This document shows, piece by piece, positions 35,238-43,321 of a stretch of 64,000 nt of DNA. The notes below the pieces were generated by a model that did no database searches, was not told the DNA's origin, and worked only from the letters and a program-made list of their open reading frames with translations. The stretch is taken from assembly GCF_016019955.1 (NCBI RefSeq), contig NZ_JAECRZ010000007.1, positions 124,001-188,000 on the forward strand. The letters are read 5' to 3'. Position numbers and translations under genes: made by a program. This DNA is from Thiosulfatihalobacter marinus. GTDB lineage: Bacteria; Pseudomonadota; Alphaproteobacteria; Rhodobacterales; Rhodobacteraceae. Positions within the stretch are counted from its first letter, which is position 1; each line of letters begins with the position of its first letter.

Positions 35238-36160
35238 GTGAAGCTCCGGGTCGGACGGTCGAAGACGCGGCGGCCCAGGGCGGAGGCGGCGAGATCCACC
35301 ATCAGCTTGGCCGTGCGGCCGCGTTCATCCAGGAATGGGTTGAGTTCGACGAGATCCATCGAGGTGACAAGGCCGCTGTCATGCAGCAGTTCCATCACCA
35401 GATGGGCCTCGCGCACGGTGGCGCCGCCGGGGACGGTGGTGCCGACGGCGGGGGCCACGGCGGGGTCGAGGAAATCCACGTCCAGCGAGACATGCAGCAT
35501 GCCGTTGGCGGCGGCGACATCGGCCAGGAAGGCGTTGAGCGGCGGGGCGATGCCGTGTTCGTCGATCCGGCGCATGTCGTGGCAGCGGATGGCGCTGGCC
35601 TGGATCGTGTCATGTTCGGCCTGGTCGACCGAGCGCAGCCCGATCATGCAGATGTTTTCCTCGGGCACCGGGTTGTGGACGGGGGGAAAGCCGTCAAAAC
35701 CCGGGCGGCCGGTGAAATAGGCCACCGGAGTGCCGTGCAGATGGCCAGAACCGGAACTGGCGGGGGTGTGGAAATCGGTATGGGCATCGAGCCAGAGCAC
35801 GAAGAGCGGGCGCCCCTTGCGGGCGGCGTGATTGGCCACGCCGCTGACCGATCCGGCGGACAGGCTGTGATCGCCGCCCAGGAACAGCGGCACGCCGCGA
35901 TCCATGGCCGTGTCGGCGACCGCGGCGAGGGTTTGTGTCCAGCCGATGGTTTCGTTGCGCGCGTAGACCGGGGCGTTGGTTGTGTCCGGGTCATGCGGGG
36001 CGGGGGCGAGGTTTCCCAGGTCGATCACCTGGTGGCCAAGTTCGGACAGGCTTTGGCCGAGGCCGGCGGTACGGTAGGCATCCGGGCCCATCAGGCATCC
36101 GCGGCGGCGTTTGCCGGAGTCCACCGGGGCGCCGATCAGGAGACAGGTTTTGTGGGTCAT
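35234..36160 (-). CDS. rocF: arginase
   Basis: Hydrolyses L-arginine to ornithine and urea. The 308-aa ureohydrolase has the binuclear Mn signatures GGDHSLSAG, WLDAHTDFHTP and SLDVDFLDPAVAP, plus DLVELNPFLDERGRTA. The start ATG 36160 has a weak leader; the frame runs 38 codons farther but that part is not conserved-looking. It is the first gene of the rocF-ocd operon, divergent from an Lrp-family regulator 125 bp away that is the likely local activator. Confidence 0.94.
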   Translation of the reverse strand: MTHKTCLLIGAPVDSGKRRRGCLMGPDAYRTAGLGQSLSELGHQVIDLGNLAPAPHDPDTTNAPVYARNETIGWTQTLAAVADTAMDRGVPLFLGGDHSLSAGSVSGVANHAARKGRPLFVLWLDAHTDFHTPASSGSGHLHGTPVAYFTGRPGFDGFPPVHNPVPEENICMIGLRSVDQAEHDTIQASAIRCHDMRRIDEHGIAPPLNAFLADVAAANGMLHVSLDVDFLDPAVAPAVGTTVPGGATVREAHLVMELLHDSGLVTSMDLVELNPFLDERGRTAKLMVDLAASALGRRVFDRPTRSFT

Positions 36161-36285
36161 GGCTGATTTTGCTGTGTCGCGTGTTTCGTGTTTCCTATAA
36201 ATGCGTCCGAAACGGGAAAAAGCGCAGCGGCTAATTTGCACAGAATGGTCGCTCAATAGACGAAGTGAACGCAAGGGGTGCCAAA

Positions 36286-36711
36286 ATGGATGATGTAGAC
36301 CGCCGGCTGATTTCCGCGCTGCGCCATGACGCGCGTGCGTCCCTGTCCGATCTGGCGATTCTTCTGGGAGTGTCGCGCACCACGGTGCGGGGGCGGATCG
36401 AACGGTTGCGCCAGCGGGGCGATATCGTGGGATTCACCGTGGTCTTGCAGGATGATACCAAGCGCGATCCGGTGCGCGGATTGATGATGCTGGGCATCGA
36501 GGGGCGGGGCACGGACCGGATCGTGCGGCAGCTCACCGGCCTGACGGCGGTGCGGGCGATCCACTCGACCAACGGGCGCTGGGATCTGATCCTGGAACTG
36601 GGCACGGACACGCTTGAGGCGCTTGACGAGGTGCTGGCGCAGATCCGGCGGCTGGACGGGGTGGCGACCAGCGAGACAAACCTGTTGCTGGCGACGCGCA
36701 AATCCGGTTAG
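36286..36711 (+). CDS. Lrp/AsnC-family transcriptional regulator
   Basis: A 141-aa regulator with the N-terminal HTH (DDVDRRLISALRHDARASLSD..GVSRTTVRGRIERLRQRG) and a C-terminal RAM effector domain (about 60-135). It lies divergent to rocF-ocd and therefore probably responds to arginine or ornithine and controls that operon, as in related bacteria. ATG 36286 follows AAGGGG; an upstream GTG at 36265 is the longest start. The stop overlaps the convergent dsbB-like gene by 4 nt. Confidence 0.9.
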   Translation: MDDVDRRLISALRHDARASLSDLAILLGVSRTTVRGRIERLRQRGDIVGFTVVLQDDTKRDPVRGLMMLGIEGRGTDRIVRQLTGLTAVRAIHSTNGRWDLILELGTDTLEALDEVLAQIRRLDGVATSETNLLLATRKSG

Positions 36712-37178
36712 CGGCGGACCATGCGCGCGGCGACAACCCAGAGCACGGCGGCGCTGAGCGAGAACAGGGCGTTCAGATTGGCCATGGTAAGGCCGAACAT
36801 TTCCCAGGGGATGTCATCGCAGCGCACCAGCGGGGCGGCCATGATCTGGTCAAACAGGTCATCCGTGGACAGACCCTGGATGCTGGACGAGGTGCAGGTG
36901 GAGGGGCCTTGCCAGAGCTTGCGCTCGACCCCGCTGTGAAAGACGCCGATGGCGCCGGTGGTGGCGACGGACAGCGCGGCGAGATACGGCAGAAGCGTGC
37001 CGCCAAGGCCAATTGCCAACAGCCCGAATCCGACGGCGGCCCAGTGCGGATAGCGCTGGTAGAAGCACAGCTTGCAGGGGGCATAGCCGAACACGTACTG
37101 AAACACCCAGGCGCCCAGGATCATGGCCACGGAAAAGCCGGTGAGCAGCACGAACAGGGTACGGCGGTTGAGGGTCAT
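36708..37178 (-). CDS. dsbB: disulfide bond formation protein B family
   Basis: Inner-membrane quinone reductase family that reoxidises DsbA. The 156-aa protein has four hydrophobic segments and the cysteine pair in GYAPCKLCFYQRYP (CxxC of periplasmic loop 1). A second pair, in STCTSSS and VRCDDIPW, fits loop 2. Start ATG 37178 overlaps the end of the YqaA-family gene by 4 nt, so it is the downstream member of a two-gene unit. Confidence 0.88.
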   Translation of the reverse strand: MTLNRRTLFVLLTGFSVAMILGAWVFQYVFGYAPCKLCFYQRYPHWAAVGFGLLAIGLGGTLLPYLAALSVATTGAIGVFHSGVERKLWQGPSTCTSSSIQGLSTDDLFDQIMAAPLVRCDDIPWEMFGLTMANLNALFSLSAAVLWVVAARMVRR

Positions 37179-37753
37179 AGAGCGCTCACAAGGAAGAAGC
37201 CGCCAATCAGCAGCACGAAAAAGACGGTGGTGACAAGGCCAAGGCGACGCTCGATGAAAAGGCGCACGGGGGCGCCGAATTTCCACAGCAGCGCGGCAAC
37301 CAGGAAAAAGCGGATGCCGCGCGCCAGGATGGCTGTGGCAAGGAATGTGCCAAGGGGCATGGCTGTCCAGCCGGACATGATGGTGATCACCTTGAAGGGG
37401 AAGGGGGTGACACCCGCGCCCAGCACGGCCCAGAATCCGATATCGTTGAACCGGGCGTTGAATTCGGCCATGGCATCGGCCTTGCCCAGCGCCGCCAGAA
37501 TCGGCTGTCCGATCGTGTCAAAGGCAAAGGCGCCGATGGCATAGCCCAGCAGTCCGCCCAGCACCGATGACACCAGCGCCACAAGCGCGATCAGCCAGGC
37601 GCGTGACGGGCGGGCCAGGATCATCGGGATCATCAGCACATCGGGCGGGATCGGGAAAAACGAGCTTTCGGCAAAGCTGACCAGCGCCAGCGCCCACAGG
37701 GCGCGCGGGTGATCGGCAAGCCGCATTGTCCAGTTATAAAGCCCTTGCAGCAT
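37175..37753 (-). CDS. YqaA/DedA-family membrane protein
   Basis: A 192-aa inner-membrane protein with about five hydrophobic segments and the SNARE-associated/DedA signature (FAESSFFPIPPDVLMIPMIL; GGLLGYAIG; AVLGAGVTPFPFKVITIMSG). The YqaA subgroup function is unknown; DedA relatives flip lipids. It overlaps dsbB by 4 nt. tRNA-Leu lies divergently upstream. Confidence 0.85.
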   Translation of the reverse strand: MLQGLYNWTMRLADHPRALWALALVSFAESSFFPIPPDVLMIPMILARPSRAWLIALVALVSSVLGGLLGYAIGAFAFDTIGQPILAALGKADAMAEFNARFNDIGFWAVLGAGVTPFPFKVITIMSGWTAMPLGTFLATAILARGIRFFLVAALLWKFGAPVRLFIERRLGLVTTVFFVLLIGGFFLVSAL

Positions 37754-37884
37754 CCCTGCTCCGCTGTCCTGTCATGTGGTCTTGCGTAGGGATTTGACGG
37801 CGGAGTGCAAGCAAATAATCGGTGAAGCGGGCTGTGCAATTTGGGCTGGACGCCGCCTTCGGGCTTGGGTAGATCAGGGCCAGT

Positions 37885-37970
37885 GCCCAAGTGGCGGAAT
37901 GGTAGACGCAGGGGATTCAAAATCCCCCGCCCGCGAGGGCGTGCCGGTTCGAGTCCGGCCTTGGGTACCA
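37885..37970 (+). tRNA. tRNA-Leu (anticodon CAA)
   Basis: Class II tRNA with a long variable arm. Acceptor GCCCAAG/CTTGGGT, anticodon loop ATTCAAAAT with CAA, T arm GCCGG-TTCGAGT-CCGGC and encoded CCA at 37968-37970. Its 3' end is followed within 5 nt by a terminator. Confidence 0.96.
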
Positions 37971-37974
37971 TGAA

Positions 37975-38011
37975 AAGGCAGCGTCCGGGGGCATCCGGCG
38001 CTGCCTTTTTT
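37975..38011 (+). terminator. rho-independent terminator after tRNA-Leu
   Basis: AAGGCAGCG (37975-37983) pairs with CGCTGCCTT (37999-38007) and is followed by a T-run to 38011. Confidence 0.9.
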
Positions 38012-38027
38012 GGTTCCCTGCGGGCGG

Positions 38028-39629
38028 TCAGGCGGTTTTGGCGGCGTGGTAATCGCTGATCTTTTGTTCGAGAAATTCGGCCGCGCCGATGCCGGTGCCG
38101 CGGGATTGATAGGCCGCGGGGCGGGCCAGCGGAATGGCGTGCATGTCGGGATCAAGCTGGCGCATGATCTCGTCATAGAACCGGGTGCGCTGGCGGGATT
38201 TCCAATGCACCTGCATCGAAGTGCGGAAAATCAGGCGATCCGATCCGGGCGGCAGATAGAACATGTGATTGTAGCCGTGGAAATTCGCCTGGGGCGGGGC
38301 GGTGGTGAGATCCATGTAGGTGAAATCATGAAAATGGCGATCGTGATCGTAGGAAAAACTGTTTGCCCAGGCGCGCAGCTGTTCCATCTTGCGGGCCCGG
38401 TCGGCGGCGTCGCCCAGCCCGATGCGAATGCGTTCCAGCGCAAAGGCCATATCCTCGTCCCGGGTGCCGGGACGGCGGGGCCACCAGCGGGCGGTGGCGA
38501 TTTCAAGAAAATTGCCACGCACCCAGACGCCGCCGGCATCCAGTTTGCGGGCAAATCCGCGTTGCCACCAGTCGTCACCCATATGCATCAGCCCCGAGGC
38601 CACGGCAAAGCGGTGGCGCAACGGGATGGCGCGGCGCCGGCGCGGCAGAAAGCTGCCGCGAAATCCGTCGCCGGGCACCTGCGAGAGCATCGGCTGTCCC
38701 ACCTGCGCGGCCAGTTCCTCGGCCACCCGCAGATCCAGCGTGGTGATATAGTTGTTGGCATAGCAGTAAAGTTTGAGATCGCTGCCGGTCATGTCGGGGC
38801 AGGCGGCCAGCAACATGCGGCTGTCACGGCCGCCGGAAATGGCGAAATAGCCCGACAGATCGGTGACGATGGGTTTCATCATCTGGCGCAGCCGGTGCAC
38901 GACGATTTCGGCCGCGTCGGGCATTGAGAGGGGGGCAAAACCCTCGTCCATGGGCCAGAAACGGCGCTCTGCAAAATCGGTGAGATCGACATAGCGGTTC
39001 GCGAGCAGGCGGCGGATATGCCGGTCGGCGGTTTCGCCAAAGCCAAAGCCGCCGGGCGGCAGGTCGGGATCGAAATCAGGCAAGAGTTCGGCCAGTTGCG
39101 GATCGGCCAGAACATCGTCATGCAGGCGATAGTTGGGGCTGGGATCGATGTCGCGGTCCAGACACAGCAGCAGGCTGGTGGCAAGGCGGCGGTTGTGCGG
39201 ATCATAGACCAGCCCGAAAGAGCCGAGAGGATCGTGATAGGCGCGCCGAACCGGCGTGTCACCGGGAAGGTCAAGCAACACGGCATAGCGCCCGCCAAGC
39301 CATTTCACCCAGGCTTCGACCCCGGAGGCAAGATCGGGGGCGCTGGCCGACAGGCCCAGCCGGATCCGTTCCCCCAGAAGGGTGCCATCCGCATCAATCG
39401 CGCGGCCCAGAACCAGCCCCAGCGGCGTGCCCTCGCGCGAGGTGATTTCGGTGACATGCAGTTCCGGGCTGACATGCAGATAACGCCCGCCAAAAGCGCG
39501 CGTGCCAAAGCCGGGCAGGGCGTGCGCACTGTCATGCCATACAAATTGATACCGGAATGTGGTTTCGAAATCGAGGTCCAGCGCCTCGCAGAATTTTTGC
39601 CCGAGTAGCTGGGCAGGCTGATCTGACAT
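38028..39629 (-). CDS. asparagine synthase-like protein lacking the glutaminase cysteine
   Basis: A 533-aa protein with a PP-loop ATP pyrophosphatase domain: FAISGGRDSRMLLAA (residues about 268-282) is the AsnB-type SGGxDS motif. The N-terminal part resembles the Ntn/glutamine amidotransferase fold (YAVLLDLPGDTPVRRAYHDPLGSFGLVYDP) but has no Cys at position 2 (it starts MSDQ), so glutaminase activity is unlikely. The first 100 residues are an extra domain. Such degenerate AsnB relatives modify peptides, antibiotics or surface polymers. Promoter distance to neighbours suggests a single gene. Confidence 0.7.
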   Translation of the reverse strand: MSDQPAQLLGQKFCEALDLDFETTFRYQFVWHDSAHALPGFGTRAFGGRYLHVSPELHVTEITSREGTPLGLVLGRAIDADGTLLGERIRLGLSASAPDLASGVEAWVKWLGGRYAVLLDLPGDTPVRRAYHDPLGSFGLVYDPHNRRLATSLLLCLDRDIDPSPNYRLHDDVLADPQLAELLPDFDPDLPPGGFGFGETADRHIRRLLANRYVDLTDFAERRFWPMDEGFAPLSMPDAAEIVVHRLRQMMKPIVTDLSGYFAISGGRDSRMLLAACPDMTGSDLKLYCYANNYITTLDLRVAEELAAQVGQPMLSQVPGDGFRGSFLPRRRRAIPLRHRFAVASGLMHMGDDWWQRGFARKLDAGGVWVRGNFLEIATARWWPRRPGTRDEDMAFALERIRIGLGDAADRARKMEQLRAWANSFSYDHDRHFHDFTYMDLTTAPPQANFHGYNHMFYLPPGSDRLIFRTSMQVHWKSRQRTRFYDEIMRQLDPDMHAIPLARPAAYQSRGTGIGAAEFLEQKISDYHAAKTA

Positions 39630-39777
39630 ATGACTGTTTTTTCTAGACTTGTTGTGACTGCTCAGAGTGGTGTCACTGTGCCATAGGCGGTGTGGATCGG
39701 CTAGGGAAATATGGGGCCGGATCAGCCTGCACGCTGTTTTTGCGTCCATGTCATCCGGTTGGGGTGGCGTCGATCGG

Positions 39778-40368
39778 TCAGCCCTGACGGGCGCGCCAGG
39801 CGGCCCAATCCTCGGGGGTGTCAAGATCGGTAATGGCGTGGAGACCCGGCAGGGCCACGATACGCAGCCGCCCCGGAAATGCCGCGATCACCGCCCGCGC
39901 GCCGGTGTCGCCAGACAGGCCATCGAAGGCGGAAAATGTCGCGCGGGGGAACACGACCGGATGTCCGGCGCGCGTGTCCGCGGACGCGCCGCGCAGGATG
40001 GCGTCGGGGTGGGTGTCATGCGCGTCGATCATCGTTGCCAGATCGGTTTCGGTGAGGTCCGGCATGTCGGCGGGCAGGATCATGGCGCCGGTGCATTGTG
40101 GCGGCAGGGCCGCGATGCCGGCGCGGATCGTGTGGGACATGCCCTGATCGGCGTCAGCCACGGGCAACAGGTGCAGGTCCATTCCGTTCAGTGCGGCGGC
40201 GCGCGCGCCCGGATTGCCCGGCAGGCAGACGATGACAGGGCAGCCCGTGGCCAGGGCGCGCCGCGCCATGTGCGCAATCAGCGGCGTGCCCTGAACGGTT
40301 TGCATCAGCTTGTCCTGCCCGCGCATCCGCGAGGATTTACCGGCGGCCAGCAAAAGGATGCCCAGCAT
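39778..40368 (-). CDS. MobA-like nucleotidyltransferase
   Basis: A 196-aa NTP transferase of the MobA/MocA type: GILLLAAGKSSRMRGQDKLM at residues 3-22 (nucleotide loop), MILPADMPDLTETDL and GHPVVFPRATFSAF. The substrate could be molybdopterin (with CTP) or a sugar phosphate. ATG 40368 has GAGGAG upstream and lies 4 nt after the stop of the binding-protein gene, so the two are co-transcribed. No molybdenum enzyme genes are nearby. Confidence 0.82.
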   Translation of the reverse strand: MLGILLLAAGKSSRMRGQDKLMQTVQGTPLIAHMARRALATGCPVIVCLPGNPGARAAALNGMDLHLLPVADADQGMSHTIRAGIAALPPQCTGAMILPADMPDLTETDLATMIDAHDTHPDAILRGASADTRAGHPVVFPRATFSAFDGLSGDTGARAVIAAFPGRLRIVALPGLHAITDLDTPEDWAAWRARQG

Positions 40369-40372
40369 CGGG

Positions 40373-42187
40373 TTACTCCTCGTACCACCAAAGGGCGGGC
40401 ATCCATTCCGCGCCGTCGCCATAGATCGGCACCACGCCGGGATAGCGCAGCGCGCGCTTGTGCGCGATCCGCCCCACCGCGTAGGTCCATATCGGGATCA
40501 CAAGCCGAGAGGCGGTAAGCACCCTGTCCAGCGCCCGGGCGGCGGCGGTAAAGTCGTCCTGGCCCTGCGCGGTGAGCATGGCGGCAATCATGGCATCGAC
40601 GGCGGGCGATTTCAGGCCCATCAGGTTGCGCGACCCCTGTTGATCGGCGGCGTCGCTGCCCCAGTAAAGTGTCTGTTCATTGCCGGGACTGAGCGAGAGG
40701 GCCCGGCGGAAATCAGTGATGTGGAAATCGAACGCATTCACGCGCTGGGTATATTGCGCGTTATCCACAAGATCGAGATTGACGGTAATGCCCAGCTGTT
40801 CGAGCGTCGGGCGGTACATGTCGATGATGGCCTTGTTCTGGCTGTCGCCCTGGCGCAGCAGGATCGTCAGGGTCAGCGGATTGCCATTGGCGTTTTGCAT
40901 CCGGCCGTCGACAACTTGCCATCCGGCGTCTTCGAACAGGTCCAGCGCCTTGCGGAAATTGCGGCGGTTGCGGGCAGAGCCATCCGACGTGGGCAGTTCA
41001 TAGCCAGAGAGCGTGTCAGGGGGCAGCTGGTCGGCGAAGGGCGCCAGCAGGCCAGCCACGCGGCCCGTGGCCGGGCCGGGGCGCATGGCCAGTTGGGAGC
41101 CCGAGAAATAGGAGGTGATGCGCGGCTGGCGATTGCCGGTCATGGTGTCGTTGATGAATTCGAAGTTGAAGGCGTGGATCAGCGCGTCGCGCACCCGGAT
41201 GTCATCAAGGGGAGCGCGGCGCGCGTTCATCACGAAGCCGGTCATGCCGGAGGGCTTTTGATGCGGTATCTCGGATTTGACCACGTCGCCCGAGGTGACG
41301 GCGGGAAAATCGTAGCGGCTTGCCCAGGTTTCGGCGTTGAATTCACGTATATAGGACAGCTCGCCGGCCTTGAACGCCTCGAACAGCACATCGCCATCAC
41401 CATAAAAATCGATGCGGATCTCGTTGAAATTGTTGGTGCCGCGGCGCAGGGGCAGATCGGCGCCCCAATAATCGGGATTGAGGCTAAGTGTGACCTGCCT
41501 TCCGGCTTCGAAATCGGACACGACATAGGGGGCTGTACCGATGGGAATGTCCGACAGCGTAGCCGCGGTGAAATCAAGTGTGTCCCATTGGGCCTTTTTC
41601 AGGATCGGGCGCAGCCCGGCGATCAGGGCCAGTTCGCGATTGTCGGTGTTGAAGGTGAGGCGCACCGAACGCGGCCCGGTGGCCTGGATCGATTCGACCT
41701 GTGTCCAGAAGCCGAGATAGCGCGGATGCCCGACCGTGCCGAGCGTTTCGTAGGACCAGATGACATCCTCGACCGTGACCGGGCTGCCGTCGGAAAAACG
41801 TGCCTGGGGACGGAGCGTGAATTCGACCCAGCTGCGATCGGGCGGGGTCTGGATGGATTCGGCTAGCAGGCCGTACAGTGCAAAGGGTTCGTCCCAGTTG
41901 CGGCCCATGAGTGATTCGTAGGCGAGGAATCGCAGTTGCCAGGGCGAGGTTCCCTTGCGCAGGAACGGGTTGAGCGAATCAAACCCGCCGGTATTTCCGG
42001 TAACGATTCGCCCGCCCTTTGGCGCGTCGGGATTGGCATAGGGCAGCGCGGCGAAATCCGGGGGCAGCGCCGGAGCGCCATACATGGCGATGCCGTGCGC
42101 GGGCTGAGCGAAGGCGGGCGCGGCCATGAAAACAACGGCCAAAGCCGCGCAAATGCGCCTTGCGACTGAGAAACATACTGGTGCCAT
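40373..42187 (-). CDS. YejA-like extracellular solute-binding protein (family 5)
   Basis: A 604-aa periplasmic binding protein of the oligopeptide/microcin-C type. Signal peptide: RRICAALAVVFMAAPAFAQ, cleavage near residue 28. The body has the family 5 blocks TFDSLNPF-like GGFDSLNPFLRKG, VTVEDVIWSYETL, VRDALIHAFNFEFIN and NLMGLKSPAVDAMI. No permease or ATPase gene adjoins it; the neighbour is MobA-like. The start at ATG 42187 leaves a normal signal peptide; the frame is open farther. Confidence 0.88.
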   Translation of the reverse strand: MAPVCFSVARRICAALAVVFMAAPAFAQPAHGIAMYGAPALPPDFAALPYANPDAPKGGRIVTGNTGGFDSLNPFLRKGTSPWQLRFLAYESLMGRNWDEPFALYGLLAESIQTPPDRSWVEFTLRPQARFSDGSPVTVEDVIWSYETLGTVGHPRYLGFWTQVESIQATGPRSVRLTFNTDNRELALIAGLRPILKKAQWDTLDFTAATLSDIPIGTAPYVVSDFEAGRQVTLSLNPDYWGADLPLRRGTNNFNEIRIDFYGDGDVLFEAFKAGELSYIREFNAETWASRYDFPAVTSGDVVKSEIPHQKPSGMTGFVMNARRAPLDDIRVRDALIHAFNFEFINDTMTGNRQPRITSYFSGSQLAMRPGPATGRVAGLLAPFADQLPPDTLSGYELPTSDGSARNRRNFRKALDLFEDAGWQVVDGRMQNANGNPLTLTILLRQGDSQNKAIIDMYRPTLEQLGITVNLDLVDNAQYTQRVNAFDFHITDFRRALSLSPGNEQTLYWGSDAADQQGSRNLMGLKSPAVDAMIAAMLTAQGQDDFTAAARALDRVLTASRLVIPIWTYAVGRIAHKRALRYPGVVPIYGDGAEWMPALWWYEE

Positions 42188-42265
42188 TGCCCGAACAATC
42201 CTTTTGTGCCCTTGTTTTATGAGCGCAAAACTAGCGGTGGATTCGTGGGTTATCAAACTTTTAGC

Positions 42266-42294
42266 TTGGACTCTGAGCGCGTGATTGCTTATAA
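42266..42294 (+). promoter_or_regulatory. sigma-70-like promoter of a candidate small RNA
   Basis: TTGGAC (42266-42271) and TTATAA (42289-42294) with a 17-bp spacer, reading away from the minus-strand binding-protein gene. Confidence 0.7.
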
Positions 42295-42299
42295 AGGAG

Positions 42300-42376
42300 T
42301 CACTGCTCGATAGGTTTCTTGCCTGTATGAAACCTGCCTCAATAACTATACCCCGGCCTTGTGCCGGGGTTTTTTT
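42300..42376 (+). ncRNA. candidate trans-acting small RNA of about 77 nt
   Basis: Between a good promoter (42266-42294) and a strong terminator (42351-42376) there is no open frame of useful size. The predicted RNA has a 7-bp hairpin, AGGTTTC (42312-42318) with GAAACCT (42329-42335), then a single-stranded TGCCTCAATAACTATA, then the terminator stem. This hairpin/A-U-rich linker/terminator plan is typical of Hfq-binding sRNAs. The exact 5' end is a guess from the -10 position. Confidence 0.65.
42351..42376 (+). terminator. rho-independent terminator of the candidate sRNA
   Basis: CCCCGGC (42351-42357), CTTGT loop, GCCGGGG (42363-42369), then seven T. It ends before the 3-hydroxybutyrate dehydrogenase gene. 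Confidence 0.88.
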
Positions 42377-42480
42377 GGCCCGATCGAAAAGTTCCGTAGG
42401 AATACGTAAGCCGACATTGCCCCCTTATTTTGCGTTCGCAGCATTGCTATGGTGCGCCTGCGAATTGAAAGGGAAGAGGC

Positions 42481-43254
42481 ATGACTTTGAACGGCAAGAC
42501 GGCGATCATCACAGGATCCAATTCGGGCATCGGGCTTGGGATCGCGCGGGAACTGGCGCGCGCGGGCGCGAACGTGGTGTTGAATTCGTTCACCGACAGC
42601 GACGAAGACCACGCGCTGGCCGCCGAGGTCGCGCGGGAATTCGGGGTTGAGGCGCGCTATGTCAAGGCGGATATGTCCAGGGGCGCGGAGTGCCGTGCGC
42701 TGATCGAACAGGCGGGCGGTTGTGACATTCTGGTGAACAATGCCGGGATCCAGCACGTGGCACCGATTGACGAATTCCCGGTGGACAAGTGGGATGCGAT
42801 CATCGCGATCAACATGAATTCGGCCTTTCATACCACCGCCGCCGCACTGCCGCACATGCGCAAGCGGGGCTGGGGACGGGTGGTCAATATCGCCAGCGCA
42901 CATGGCTTGACCGCGTCGCCCTTCAAGGCGGCCTATGTCGCGGCCAAGCACGGGGTTGTGGGCATGTCCAAGACCGTGGCGCTGGAAACCGCGCAAGAGC
43001 CGATCACCTGCAATGCGATCTGCCCGGGCTATGTTTTGACACCGCTCGTCGAGGCGCAGATTCCGGCCACCATGGAGAAATACGGCATGGGCCGGGACGA
43101 GGTGATCAAGAAGGTGATGCTGGAGCGGCAGCCGAGCCGCGAATTCGCAACGGTCGGGCAACTGGGCGGCACGGTGGTGTTCCTGTGTTCGGAGGCGGCG
43201 ACGCAGATTACCGGGACAACGATTTCGGTGGATGGTGGCTGGACCGCCATGTAG
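42481..43254 (+). CDS. bdhA: 3-hydroxybutyrate dehydrogenase
   Basis: Reversibly oxidises D-3-hydroxybutyrate to acetoacetate with NAD, in PHB turnover. The 257-aa SDR has the TGSNSGIGLGIA cofactor loop (12-23), NNAG in ILVNNAGIQHVAP, catalytic YVAAK (in FKAAYVAAKHGVVGMSK) and the subfamily-specific NAICPGYVLTPLVEAQI and TTISVDGGWTAM end. ATG 42481 follows GGGAAGAGGC. Confidence 0.92.
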   Translation: MTLNGKTAIITGSNSGIGLGIARELARAGANVVLNSFTDSDEDHALAAEVAREFGVEARYVKADMSRGAECRALIEQAGGCDILVNNAGIQHVAPIDEFPVDKWDAIIAINMNSAFHTTAAALPHMRKRGWGRVVNIASAHGLTASPFKAAYVAAKHGVVGMSKTVALETAQEPITCNAICPGYVLTPLVEAQIPATMEKYGMGRDEVIKKVMLERQPSREFATVGQLGGTVVFLCSEAATQITGTTISVDGGWTAM

Positions 43255-43283
43255 GGCCGGGTGGGGGCGCTGCCCCCACACCC

Positions 43284-43308
43284 CCGGAGTATTTCCGGCA
43301 AAATGAAG
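43284..43308 (+). repeat. dispersed 25-bp intergenic repeat, copy 6
   Basis: Canonical copy between the bdhA stop and the patatin start. It contains GGAG and ATG spaced like a ribosome site, but the following frame stops after five codons. Confidence 0.75.
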
Positions 43309-43321
43309 AGCGGGCATTGAT

